Positions 1 to 7,868 of a DNA stretch of 8,527 nucleotides are shown here, piece after piece. Made by a program: the position numbers and the translations under genes. This DNA is from Bacillota bacterium. Its GTDB lineage: Bacteria > Bacillota_C > Negativicutes > CTSoil-072. Positions within the stretch are counted from its first letter, which is position 1; each line of letters starts with the position of its first letter. The notes under the pieces are model-generated. The model did not search any database, was not told the origin of the DNA, and saw only the letters and a list, made by a program, of their open reading frames with translations. The stretch spans positions 1 through 8,527 of the forward strand of contig JAGFXW010000087.1 in NCBI GenBank assembly GCA_017861495.1, given 5' to 3'.

Positions 1-118
1 CCTACGCTTAATTCGACGCGTTACCGCGTCCAATCCAAAGACTCGGTACTGGTTGCTGGTTAGGCTTTACCAGACGGGGATTCCACCCGCTTGGAACTAT
101 GACCTTGCCCGGTCGCAC
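1..118 (-). mobile_element. 5' end of a group II intron (partial, runs off the window)
   Basis: Reading on the minus strand, nifB sequence gives way at 118 to GTGCGACC, which fits the GUGYG 5' boundary of group II introns. It is followed at once by a small hairpin (GACC, loop, GGUC, about 115-102). Further on there is a GC-rich hairpin around 82-69 and, at about 17-32, a perfect 6-bp stem GACGCG/CGCGTC closed by a GUAA (GNRA) tetraloop. These compact, structured, non-coding features fit domain I of a bacterial group II intron. The element is in the same orientation as nifB, as splicing would require. The intron-encoded protein, domains V/VI and the 3' splice site lie beyond the window, so the class cannot be named. 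The alternative is an unrelated structured RNA or chance match to GTGCG. Confidence 0.62.
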
Positions 119-1016
119 TATACATTCTGGCCAGAAGGCTACATTTTTTCACATATTCGGGTTTGGGGCTACGAAACCTATGGGATTGATCTTCTGTTAA
201 AAGCCCGATGGCATCGGCCCGACATTGCTGACAGTGACGCATTTGGGGAATGTCGGTTTGGCACAGATCCCGCAAAGCATTTATTTCTTTCATGCTGGTC
301 TGGGGGAAATTCTGAAACACACTGCCTGGTGCCGGGATGAGCGGCATAATATTGGTCATTAGTGCACCCAAGCTCTTTACTTTTTTTACAACTGCCGGAA
401 TATGTTCATCATTAATGCCCTTGATCATAACAATATTGATTTTGACCAGGATGCCATTATCTGCCAAAAGCTTAATCCCTTGCAACTGGTTGCCGATCAA
501 TAGTTCCGCAGCATTTTTCCCCACATAGTACTTACCCAGATAATGAATATGATGATAGATTTTAGTTCCGATGACAGGCTCCAAACAGTTTACAGTTATG
601 GTCGCATGCTTAATCCCCAGGTCAATAATAGCCTGCCCATAGTGAGGAAGCATCAGGCCATTGGTGGACAAGCAGAATATTGTTTCCGGCGATTTGGCCT
701 TGATTAACTGAATACTGCTTGTTACAGCCTCCCAATTGGCTAAGGCATCACCAGGACCGGCAATCCCAACAACACTCAACTGGGGAATTTCGGCTTTTAC
801 CCGGATAAACTTTTCCAGACTCAGTGCTGGGGTCAATACCTCACTTGTCACACCAGGACGACTTTCATTTACACAATCATACTTGCGATTACAGTAGTTA
901 CAGCTAATATTGCAAATCGGTGCCACTGGCAGATGCATTCTGGCAAATTTATGATGGGCATCAAAAGAATAGCAGGGGTGTTTGGCCGTAATTTCTGCTA
1001 ATTCTTGTTTTTCCAT
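60..1016 (-). CDS. nifB: Nitrogenase cofactor biosynthesis radical SAM protein NifB, 3' end probably interrupted by an intron
   Basis: NifB is the radical SAM enzyme that fuses two 4Fe-4S units with a carbide to form the NifB-cofactor, the common precursor of FeMo-co, FeV-co and FeFe-co. Visible hallmarks are the SAM-cluster motif C35-x3-C39-x2-C42 (CNISCNYC), the preceding HPCYS (C15), NESRPGVTSEVL (50-61), GIAGPGD (84-90), STNGL (117-121) and the C-terminal C262-x2-C265 in HCQQCRADAIGLL, which binds an auxiliary cluster. There is no fused NifX/NafY domain, so it is the short stand-alone form. The ATG at 1016 has AAAAGGGG 10 bases upstream, and the gene starts 17 bases after its neighbour ends. 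The reading frame runs to a stop at 60, but from S300 (119/118) the DNA looks like a group II intron, so the last 18 or so residues are probably intron-derived. The true C-terminus would come from a downstream exon after splicing. Confidence 0.93.
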   Translation of the reverse strand: MEKQELAEITAKHPCYSFDAHHKFARMHLPVAPICNISCNYCNRKYDCVNESRPGVTSEVLTPALSLEKFIRVKAEIPQLSVVGIAGPGDALANWEAVTSSIQLIKAKSPETIFCLSTNGLMLPHYGQAIIDLGIKHATITVNCLEPVIGTKIYHHIHYLGKYYVGKNAAELLIGNQLQGIKLLADNGILVKINIVMIKGINDEHIPAVVKKVKSLGALMTNIMPLIPAPGSVFQNFPQTSMKEINALRDLCQTDIPQMRHCQQCRADAIGLLTEDQSHRFRSPKPEYVKKCSLLARMYSATGQGHSSKRVESPSGKA

Positions 1017-1033
1017 AGCTAATCAGCCCCTTT

Positions 1034-1564
1034 TCATTGCGCCTGAAACATATGCTCCAGATCAATTGGGTTTTCTTTGGCAGTAAGCTCCTCCGGATCA
1101 ATGGCGTAAACGGCAACAGCATTGTTATCAAAGGATGAACGGTATTTATCCACAAATTGCCCTGAAAGCGGGGTTTTAAAAAACTGCGGCATAAACTTTT
1201 CTAAAAACTGCGCCAGTACTTGCGTTTTTTCGGCTACATCCTGAACAAGAACCGCCTTACCAAAAATAACAACACTCAGGTAGGCAGTATCACATTTGGC
1301 CGGCACGGGGTCGACTACAGTGCCAAATTCTTCAAATACGGTAAAGCAGACGGACGGACTGGCGGTAAGGACGACGTTTTTTTTGCCGCTGCCCATACCA
1401 TGGATATATATTTTACCATTCCAATAAACATAATTGACAGGCAAAGCATAAGGCCGCTCGGCAGTTTCACACATGCTTAACGTTCCAACCCTTTTTTCGG
1501 TTAAAAAACGGTTAATCTTTTCTTTATCCCCACAAATTCGTTGGGTGTATTTTATTTGTTCCAT
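1034..1564 (-). CDS. NimA-like / pyridoxamine 5'-phosphate oxidase-family flavin-binding protein
   Basis: This 176-residue protein resembles the small FMN-binding split-barrel proteins related to pyridoxamine phosphate oxidase, in the group that includes nitroimidazole-reductase NimA. Supporting features are an N-terminal helix followed by VGTLSMC (26-32), the strand PYALPVNYVYWNGKIYIHG (38-56) with H55, and GSGKKNVVL (58-66), the usual phosphate-binding region of the flavin, then VCFTVFEE (72-79). The substrate cannot be told from sequence; these proteins commonly use FMN, F420 or heme. The start at the ATG at 1564 is chosen because AAAGGGAG lies 11 bases upstream. An in-frame GTG at 1576 overlaps that ribosome binding site and is unlikely. 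It sits between the HEPN-like gene and nifB on the same strand with short gaps, so it is probably co-transcribed with the nitrogenase genes. A role in redox or oxygen protection is only a guess. Confidence 0.8.
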   Translation of the reverse strand: MEQIKYTQRICGDKEKINRFLTEKRVGTLSMCETAERPYALPVNYVYWNGKIYIHGMGSGKKNVVLTASPSVCFTVFEEFGTVVDPVPAKCDTAYLSVVIFGKAVLVQDVAEKTQVLAQFLEKFMPQFFKTPLSGQFVDKYRSSFDNNAVAVYAIDPEELTAKENPIDLEHMFQAQ

Positions 1565-1621
1565 CCTATCTATCACTCCCTTTAGCTAATAAGCGCACGC
1601 CGGTTGAGAAACACAGACTGG

Positions 1622-2059
1622 CTATACTTCGTTACTGTTCTTAAAAGCCTCTCTAACTGCAGCAATCCTTGTCTGATCAAATAGTCGCTTAACCTCATTA
1701 CACATTGCCAAAACGCGATCCGAATCAGATTCTTCGGGAATTCCATGATAATAATTTTCAAGAGAACAAATACCAAATAGTAAATCCAGCGATCTTATTT
1801 CCTTATTTAATACCTCAGAAACGTCAATAATTGTTTCTACTGCATCCATAAGACAGGTATAGTTGTGATTTCTCGGCTCTTCGCCGTATAAATCACATAA
1901 AGCAATAAGATAGTTTTCAAGCGCAACTGAAGCTACATTAAATATTACACTGGAACACTGTCCTTCTTCCAAAAACTGCTCGGCCCGATGATGGTACATC
2001 TTGGCACTGCGATAATCCACTTCAAATGCTTCTATATCGATTTTATTGATATCAATCAT
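1622..2059 (-). CDS. HEPN-like helical protein, function unknown
   Basis: This 145-residue, mostly alpha-helical protein resembles HEPN-domain proteins in layout. A first helix carries AEQFLEEGQCSSVIFN (26-41), the second has the A-x-E-N-Y-L core (46-51, VALENYLIAL), and a G-x2-P-x2-HN turn (59-66, with R63 and H65) leads into a third helix, as in HEPN domains related to nucleotidyltransferase partners. The spacing R63-N-H65 does not give the R-x4-6-H motif of HEPN ribonucleases, so nuclease activity is not indicated. The ATG at 2059 has AGAGGAT about 8 bases upstream. The gene follows anfK after a 129-base gap that contains a strong stem-loop. Its place directly after anfK corresponds to where other Fe-nitrogenase operons have accessory genes (anfO, anfR), but I cannot establish homology to these. 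An accessory or assembly role is inference from position only. Confidence 0.72.
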   Translation of the reverse strand: MIDINKIDIEAFEVDYRSAKMYHHRAEQFLEEGQCSSVIFNVASVALENYLIALCDLYGEEPRNHNYTCLMDAVETIIDVSEVLNKEIRSLDLLFGICSLENYYHGIPEESDSDRVLAMCNEVKRLFDQTRIAAVREAFKNSNEV

Positions 2060-2082
2060 TGTTTTATCCTCTTTTTACTATT

Positions 2083-2124
2083 GATTCTGCCAGAACCTGA
2101 TCCGTGTCAGGAACTGGCAGAATC
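2083..2124 (-). repeat. Intercistronic stem-loop between anfK and the HEPN-like gene
   Basis: An 11-bp inverted repeat (GATTCTGCCAG with CTGGCAGAATC) is followed inward by a symmetrical 2x2 internal loop, a further 5-bp stem (CCTGA/TCAGG) and a 6-base loop. There is no T-run on either side, so it is not a typical intrinsic terminator. The gap between the translated genes and the strength of the stem suggest an mRNA processing or stabilising element, which could keep anfHDGK message more abundant than the downstream accessory genes. A protein operator is an alternative. Confidence 0.7.
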
Positions 2125-2188
2125 CAATAAATTCCCAGATGTCTTACACTAGCTGATTGCTCAGAATGCTACCAGTCTTGAAGATGAC

Positions 2189-3577
2189 TTACCAAACATT
2201 GAGAACCCATTCCTTGTTTTTCTTGTATTCCATGTCGGTAAAGAGCGTGTTCGCCATCTGCTCAGCAAGCCAGGTCGCACCCGCATAGCCGACAACCGGA
2301 TGACGATACAGTCCCGCCCGGTCGTAGGTGGGGAACCCTACGCGTACCATCGGGATATTATTGTCAATGGAAACAAACCGTCCCTTGGAATGACCCAGAA
2401 TGAGATCAAGTTCAAGGCCCTCATTCTTGATCCGATTTTCCAGTTCCCACAAATCCGCATTCATGATGATTTCCATGTTAAAATCGACGTTTTCCTGCAG
2501 CGCCTTAATCCGTGGATCGTTCGGATAGGATGTGTTATCATCACCGAGCAATAACAATACAGGTTTCATCTCCAGATCAATACAGAACTCTGCAAGTCCA
2601 ATAACAAGATCGGCATTGCCATAGATAGCAACCTTCTTATCAGCGAAAAACATGTGAGCTAGATCGGTCAGGGCATCAATGGCAAGTCCCCGTTCCCGGA
2701 CGAGTGATTCGGGAATCGGCTTGCCGGTTAGTTTCTTCACGTTCTGTAAAAAGGTATCTGTGTTGCGGATACCGATAGGCGTCGGACCAACGGTCGCCGG
2801 AATATCGAATTCTTTTTCCAGATAGGTGGCGGTTTGACCGCCTTCATACCTGTTCAAAGCAATCGTTCCCAACGCGTCCGCTGTCCCGGTCAGGTCCGCA
2901 ATCGTCGTGTCACCATGGGATACATGGTTGCCGTCAGGCATCAGCGGGGAATCGAAATTTTCAATTTCGAACAGCACAGTCGCCTCCACCTGCATTGCCG
3001 CCAGCAGATGCTTAAGTTCTGTTACATCTCCCGGATTGACCCAGCCGGTAATCAGATTGAGTTTTCCGCTGGGTTTATTTTTTTTCGCAAAGTGACTTAC
3101 AAATTCTTTCACCGCAACATCGTATCCGCTCACCATACTCCCCTTAAAACTGGGTGTATGCACCGGAATTAAATGAACCTCCCGACCGGCATATTTTTCT
3201 TGCAAAAGCTCATTATTGAGTTTCAAAACTACACCATCGATATCATCACCGATGACTTCTGTCGAACAGGTTGAGATGATCGGTATGACTTTGACATGCG
3301 GGTACCGCATCAGCAGCACATCAATTGCTTCTTCGACGCGATGGGTGGCACCAAATACTGCACCATCCTCGTGCAGCGAGGAAGACGCTATCTCAAAGCT
3401 CTCCTTGAAATGCTGTGAGAACAGCAGGCGGACGAACATAACACAGCCTTGACCTCCATGAACGATCCCAATACAATCCTTAATTCCTATACTAGCGTAC
3501 TGCGCGCCACAAGGCTGACAGGTAAATATCGGGTTGATAACGCCGGCACGCTCTTTGGGTTTTACTTCACAAAACAT
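2189..3577 (-). CDS. anfK: Fe-only nitrogenase FeFe protein beta subunit AnfK
   Basis: AnfK pairs with AnfD in the Fe-only dinitrogenase and shares the 8Fe-7S P-cluster, which relays electrons from AnfH to the FeFe-cofactor in AnfD. The three P-cluster cysteines are C20 (FTCQPCGAQ), C45 (GGQGCVMF) and C104 (STCSTE). Other recognisable blocks are SSSLHEDGAVFG (65-76), GPTPIGIRNTD, LLLLGDDN, LDLILGHSKGRF, and the C-terminal KKNKEWVLNVW. The length of 462 residues is the AnfK standard and lacks the N-terminal extension of NifK. The ATG at 3577 is chosen because AGGAG lies 7 bases upstream and the protein then begins MFCEVK like other AnfK; an in-frame GTG at 3631 would add 18 unrelated residues with no good ribosome binding site. 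It follows anfG by 71 bases. An additional cysteine, C23, lies three residues after the P-cluster ligand C20; my recollection is that AnfK proteins usually have Ala there. Confidence 0.97.
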   Translation of the reverse strand: MFCEVKPKERAGVINPIFTCQPCGAQYASIGIKDCIGIVHGGQGCVMFVRLLFSQHFKESFEIASSSLHEDGAVFGATHRVEEAIDVLLMRYPHVKVIPIISTCSTEVIGDDIDGVVLKLNNELLQEKYAGREVHLIPVHTPSFKGSMVSGYDVAVKEFVSHFAKKNKPSGKLNLITGWVNPGDVTELKHLLAAMQVEATVLFEIENFDSPLMPDGNHVSHGDTTIADLTGTADALGTIALNRYEGGQTATYLEKEFDIPATVGPTPIGIRNTDTFLQNVKKLTGKPIPESLVRERGLAIDALTDLAHMFFADKKVAIYGNADLVIGLAEFCIDLEMKPVLLLLGDDNTSYPNDPRIKALQENVDFNMEIIMNADLWELENRIKNEGLELDLILGHSKGRFVSIDNNIPMVRVGFPTYDRAGLYRHPVVGYAGATWLAEQMANTLFTDMEYKKNKEWVLNVW

Positions 3578-3648
3578 AGCAATTACTCCTTTTTCTATTT
3601 GTTTTGTTCTGCGTCCGCCGTAATGGCACACAGCTTTTACCTTACTCT

Positions 3649-3999
3649 TTAATAATGCGGGTCAGTAAGCTCCGCATTCAGCGATCCTGTAATGGTTAGG
3701 TAATCCATACGGTCTTTGAGTCCCTGCATGAGCAACTTAATCTCCGCTTTATCCATCGTAAGCAACCATGGATACCGGCTTTTGAAAGCATCAGCCAAAC
3801 ACACGGCATCTACCCAATGGACTTTGTCAGTCGGATTTCCAATGTCGACGGGTTCATCACACAATAGCTGCATCGTTTTCGTAAGGATTCCCTCGTTTTG
3901 TTTCTCCCGGTCCCAGGAACGGGAGTGAAACTGCCACAGACATTTTTTCATAATATAATCTACTAGCTGCTCAGTCCTGTCTTTCATCATATCCTCCAT
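3649..3999 (-). CDS. anfG: Fe-only nitrogenase delta subunit AnfG
   Basis: The delta subunit is found only in the alternative (V and Fe-only) nitrogenases and binds AnfD, where it is thought to help stabilise the complex and cofactor insertion. This 116-residue protein has the diagnostic blocks [21 protein letters not shown] (12-32, with the [12 protein letters not shown] core), [11 protein letters not shown] (62-72), YPWL and [19 protein letters not shown] (93-111). The N-terminus is shorter than in some proteobacterial AnfG proteins, which carry an extra tail. The ATG at 3999 has GGAGGAGG 6 bases upstream; that site overlaps the anfD stop codon (4017-4015), so translation is likely coupled to anfD. 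In-frame ATGs at residues 4 and 5 are less well placed. The gene order D-G-K is the standard for alternative nitrogenases. Confidence 0.97.
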   Translation of the reverse strand: MEDMMKDRTEQLVDYIMKKCLWQFHSRSWDREKQNEGILTKTMQLLCDEPVDIGNPTDKVHWVDAVCLADAFKSRYPWLLTMDKAEIKLLMQGLKDRMDYLTITGSLNAELTDPHY

Positions 4000-4014
4000 C
4001 GCTATCCTCCTCCG

Positions 4015-5598
<1,584 letters not shown>

Positions 5599-5614
5599 TC
5601 ACATTTTAAAAATA

Positions 5615-6463
<849 letters not shown>

Positions 6464-6509
6464 TTACCGCTTTAGTACTCTTGCTAGAACCTGTTTACTA
6501 TTCTTCCAG

Positions 6510-6917
6510 TCACACAGCCGCGTCGCCGGTCTCACCGGTTCTGACACGAATGGCATCTAAAATTGGCAGAATAAATATTTTGCCATCACCGACCTTGTTA
6601 TCTGTCCGGTTTACTGCGATAATTGTTTCAATAATTTTAGCTACTTCCTCATCGTGGGCTAAAATAGTGAACATCCGACGAGGAAACAACCGTGTACCAT
6701 CCAAGAATTGAACAATCATTTTTTCAGTCTTGGCCTCGTCTTCTTTAGACAAGGCCAATAAGGTTTTCCGCCGTTCTGCAATAATCGACAAATCCTCAAC
6801 CAGCCTGCCGCGCCCCATCACTTTGGTGGCGGTAAAACCAGCCACCCCAACCTCCACCAGGGCTTTTTTCGTAGCACTGACTTTGTTCATCCTGATCACA
6901 GCAATAATTTCTTTCAC
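6510..6917 (-). CDS. nifI2: Nitrogenase PII-family regulator NifI2
   Basis: NifI2 is the second subunit of the NifI1-NifI2 complex, which binds the dinitrogenase and blocks electron transfer from the Fe protein when 2-oxoglutarate is low, i.e. after ammonium addition. The 135-residue sequence has a PII fold: KEIIAVIRMNKVSATKKAL (2-20), GFTATKVMGRGR (27-38) leading into a long T-loop with EDEAKTEKMIVQFLDG-type charged sequence, then VGDGKIFILP and the C-terminal RTGETGDAAV. The longer T-loop and this C-terminus separate NifI2 from NifI1. The start is the GTG at 6917, because AGGAGG lies 7 bases upstream and the protein then begins at the PII first strand; the longer open frame upstream overlaps nifI1 and is not plausible. 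The nifI1 stop touches this ribosome binding site, so the two are probably translationally coupled and made in equal amounts. Confidence 0.95.
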   Translation of the reverse strand: MKEIIAVIRMNKVSATKKALVEVGVAGFTATKVMGRGRLVEDLSIIAERRKTLLALSKEDEAKTEKMIVQFLDGTRLFPRRMFTILAHDEEVAKIIETIIAVNRTDNKVGDGKIFILPILDAIRVRTGETGDAAV

Positions 6918-6930
6918 AGTTGTTCCTCCT

Positions 6931-7257
6931 TTACAGCCCTGTAGCACCGGTGGAAACAGTATATACTCCATCAAGCGGACTGATAAAGATTTTACCGTCG
7001 CCAAACGATCCTTCGCCGCTGCTCTTAGCGTATTTGATGATAATTGACACAATTTTCTCTTTGCTTGCTGCAGGAGTCGCCATCATAATCATGCTCTTGG
7101 GAATTTCGTCATATACGACGTCGCCAACTTTTATCCCCATCTGCTTACCGCGGCCTACAACATCGACCACAGTGGCGGCATGGAAGCCGGCAGCCGATAG
7201 TTCTGAAAGAAGTACGTCTTTTTTCTCCGGTCTAACAATAGCTCTAACCATTATCAT
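6931..7257 (-). CDS. nifI1: Nitrogenase PII-family regulator NifI1
   Basis: NifI1 (108 residues) is the partner of NifI2 in post-translational nitrogenase switch-off. It shows the PII fold with VRAIVRPEKKDVLLSEL (4-20), the signature VVGRGKQMGIKVGD (33-46) that is typical of NifI1, YDEIPKSMIMM (49-59), and the C-terminal FGDGKIFISPLDGVYTVSTGATG (85-107, with GDGKIF at 86-91). The ATG at 7257 has GGGGGAG about 6 bases upstream; an ATG two codons later is also possible. In most nitrogenase clusters with these genes they sit between H and D; here they precede anfH, as reported for heliobacterial nif clusters. A Mo-nitrogenase NifI1 would look much the same, so the link to Anf rests on the location. 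Confidence 0.95.
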   Translation of the reverse strand: MIMVRAIVRPEKKDVLLSELSAAGFHAATVVDVVGRGKQMGIKVGDVVYDEIPKSMIMMATPAASKEKIVSIIIKYAKSSGEGSFGDGKIFISPLDGVYTVSTGATGL

Positions 7258-7313
7258 CGCTATCTCCCCCTTGATTTTTGTATTATACTGGGTTTCAACA
7301 CTTCCAGCCTAGA

Positions 7314-7586
7314 CTATACTTTGACTAACCGGTATGGCGAACGTAAGCTGGTAGTAATTTCTCCTTTTAAAAAACTGTCAATCAGAGCTTCCGATTTCCT
7401 GATTTCTTCTTTATTTACCAAGGAAATTAAATCGGCTTTACAGACAGTACTAAATTTGTAATCTTTTACTTTTCTTTTAGATAGTTCGGCCAAAAGTATA
7501 ATCTGGTCTGCACTAATCCCGGGGTTGGCATATCCATTGCTACCAATGATAGTTTTGCTGTCTGTTTTCAATGCCCCCGTTTCCAC
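7314..7586 (-). CDS. Small hypothetical protein at the head of the anf operon
   Basis: I do not recognise this 90-residue protein. The start is a GTG at 7586, preceded 9 bases away by AGGAG within GGGAGGAG, which is a strong site and the main reason to believe the gene. The N-terminal 25 residues look flexible (METGALKTDSKTIIGSNGYA), and the rest is predicted helical with alternating charged and hydrophobic residues (ADQIILLAELSKRKVKDYK, then VNKEEIRKSEALIDSFLKG). It ends SPYRLVKV. There is no signal peptide, membrane segment or cysteine pair (one cysteine, C49). It is the first gene after the long leader region and lies 56 bases before nifI1 on the same strand, so it is probably the first cistron of the operon. 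A role in regulating or assembling Fe-nitrogenase is possible but rests only on position. Confidence 0.68.
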   Translation of the reverse strand: METGALKTDSKTIIGSNGYANPGISADQIILLAELSKRKVKDYKFSTVCKADLISLVNKEEIRKSEALIDSFLKGEITTSLRSPYRLVKV

Positions 7587-7595
7587 GATATTGTT

Positions 7596-7600
7596 CTCCT
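7596..7600 (-). promoter_or_regulatory. Ribosome binding site deciding the GTG start of the small operon-head gene
   Basis: On the minus strand GGGAGGAG (7603-7596) lies 9 bases before the GTG at 7586. There is no in-frame ATG nearby, so this site is the reason for accepting a GTG start. Confidence 0.75.
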
Positions 7601-7614
7601 CCCTATTTTTCTTC

Positions 7615-7643
7615 TTGAAAAGAGAATACTAACTTGTTATAAT
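7615..7643 (+). promoter_or_regulatory. Near-consensus sigma-70/sigma-A promoter for the first small RNA
   Basis: TTGAAA (7615-7620) and a perfect TATAAT (7638-7643) are separated by exactly 17 bases on the plus strand. Transcription would start near 7650, right at the GGGTAA that begins the first repeat copy. There is no plus-strand protein gene downstream, so the natural product is a non-coding RNA, antisense to the anf leader. Confidence 0.7.
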
Positions 7644-7647
7644 AAAA

Positions 7648-7735
7648 TGGGTAACTTGAATAAACCTAGTGCTACTGGGAATAGTAAATTTACCTGTGCT
7701 TCATGGGTATTCGTAGTGCTCATGAAGCTTTATAT
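7648..7735 (+). ncRNA. Predicted small RNA, repeat copy 1
   Basis: This roughly 85-base unit begins at the predicted start site of a near-consensus promoter and ends in a 12-bp hairpin (7698-7709 with 7717-7728, loop TTCGTAG) followed by TTTATATTGTT. In order it has a GGGU/ACCU stem with an 11-base A-rich loop, the block UAGUGCUACUGG with a small AGU/ACU hairpin, a variable segment and the terminal hairpin. The same order and the same loops occur in copy 2 at 7869-7985. Three positions in the terminal stem are changed in compensating fashion between the copies, and copy 1 has G-U pairs that would be A-C mismatches on the minus strand, which fixes the plus strand as the RNA. I do not recognise a known RNA family. 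Confidence 0.6.
7698..7735 (+). terminator. Intrinsic terminator-like hairpin of copy 1
   Basis: A 12-bp stem with two G-U pairs and a 7-base loop is followed by TTTATATTGTT. The U-tract is interrupted, so termination may be partial; read-through would include the CCACCUCC hairpin just downstream. Confidence 0.55.
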
Positions 7736-7749
7736 TGTTATGTTTTAGC

Positions 7750-7778
7750 TCGATATAACCACCTCCTTAAAATATCGA
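7750..7778. promoter_or_regulatory. Isolated Shine-Dalgarno / anti-Shine-Dalgarno sequence in a hairpin loop
   Basis: A 7-bp inverted repeat (TCGATAT with ATATCGA) flanks a 15-base loop. On the minus strand the loop carries AAGGAGGTG (7768-7760), a full match to the 3' end of 16S rRNA, yet no start codon follows within about 35 bases. On the plus strand the same loop reads CACCTCCTT, the anti-Shine-Dalgarno sequence itself. It could be a ribosome-bound mRNA-stabilising site in the anf leader, or a C-rich seed loop of a plus-strand RNA. Confidence 0.5.
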
Positions 7779-7806
7779 CATACAACAAACTTTTTGGCAC
7801 AGTCAA
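7777..7806 (-). promoter_or_regulatory. Possible minus-strand promoter within the inverted repeat
   Basis: On the minus strand TTGACT (7806-7801) is followed after 18 bases by TATGTC (7782-7777). The -35 is good and the -10 weak. The start would be near 7770, so the RNA would open with the isolated AAGGAGGTG. It is the mirror-image arm of the stronger plus-strand promoter at 7834-7862. Confidence 0.3.
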
Positions 7807-7856
7807 TTTATACAAGCTGCATTGCTTACTAAATTGACTGTGGCGATAAGTTTGTT
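7784..7856. repeat. 73-bp imperfect inverted repeat centred at 7820
   Basis: The inner arms CACAGTCAATTTA (7798-7810) and TAAATTGACTGTG (7830-7842) are a perfect 13-bp inverted repeat with a 19-base loop. The outer arms AACAAACTT (7784-7792) and AAGTTTGTT (7848-7856) are perfect over 9 bp and share the same centre. Each arm contains a TTGACT -35 element facing outward, so the repeat may be the operator region of two divergent promoters, or may fold as a long hairpin if transcribed. Confidence 0.7.
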
Positions 7857-7862
7857 TATTGT
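7834..7862 (+). promoter_or_regulatory. Promoter for the second small RNA
   Basis: TTGACT (7834-7839), 17-base spacer, TATTGT (7857-7862) on the plus strand. The predicted start is near 7869, about 20 bases before the GGGTAAAC of copy 2. The same hexamers and spacing recur on the minus strand at 8112-8084. Confidence 0.5.
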
Positions 7863-7868
7863 TGAGTA

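Noticed and set aside
53..528. Plus-strand open frames at 53-340 and 337-528
   Set aside because: They are antisense to nifB and the intron, have no recognisable domains and no suitable ribosome binding sites.
1565..1576. GTG start at 1576 for the NimA-like gene
   Set aside because: The GTG overlaps the GGGAG ribosome binding site itself; the ATG at 1564 has proper spacing.
3578..3631. Longer AnfK from a GTG at 3631 (18 extra residues)
   Set aside because: No good ribosome binding site upstream of 3631, the extra residues are not AnfK-like, and the ATG at 3577 has AGGAG at 7 bases and gives the standard 462-residue length.
6918..7052. Longer NifI2 starting at 7052
   Set aside because: The extension overlaps nifI1 in another frame; AGGAGG is correctly spaced from the GTG at 6917, where the PII fold begins.
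7282..7287. TATAAT on the minus strand in the gap before nifI1 as an internal promoter
   Set aside because: No acceptable -35 lies 16-18 bases upstream; a TTGAAA is present but only 5 bases away.
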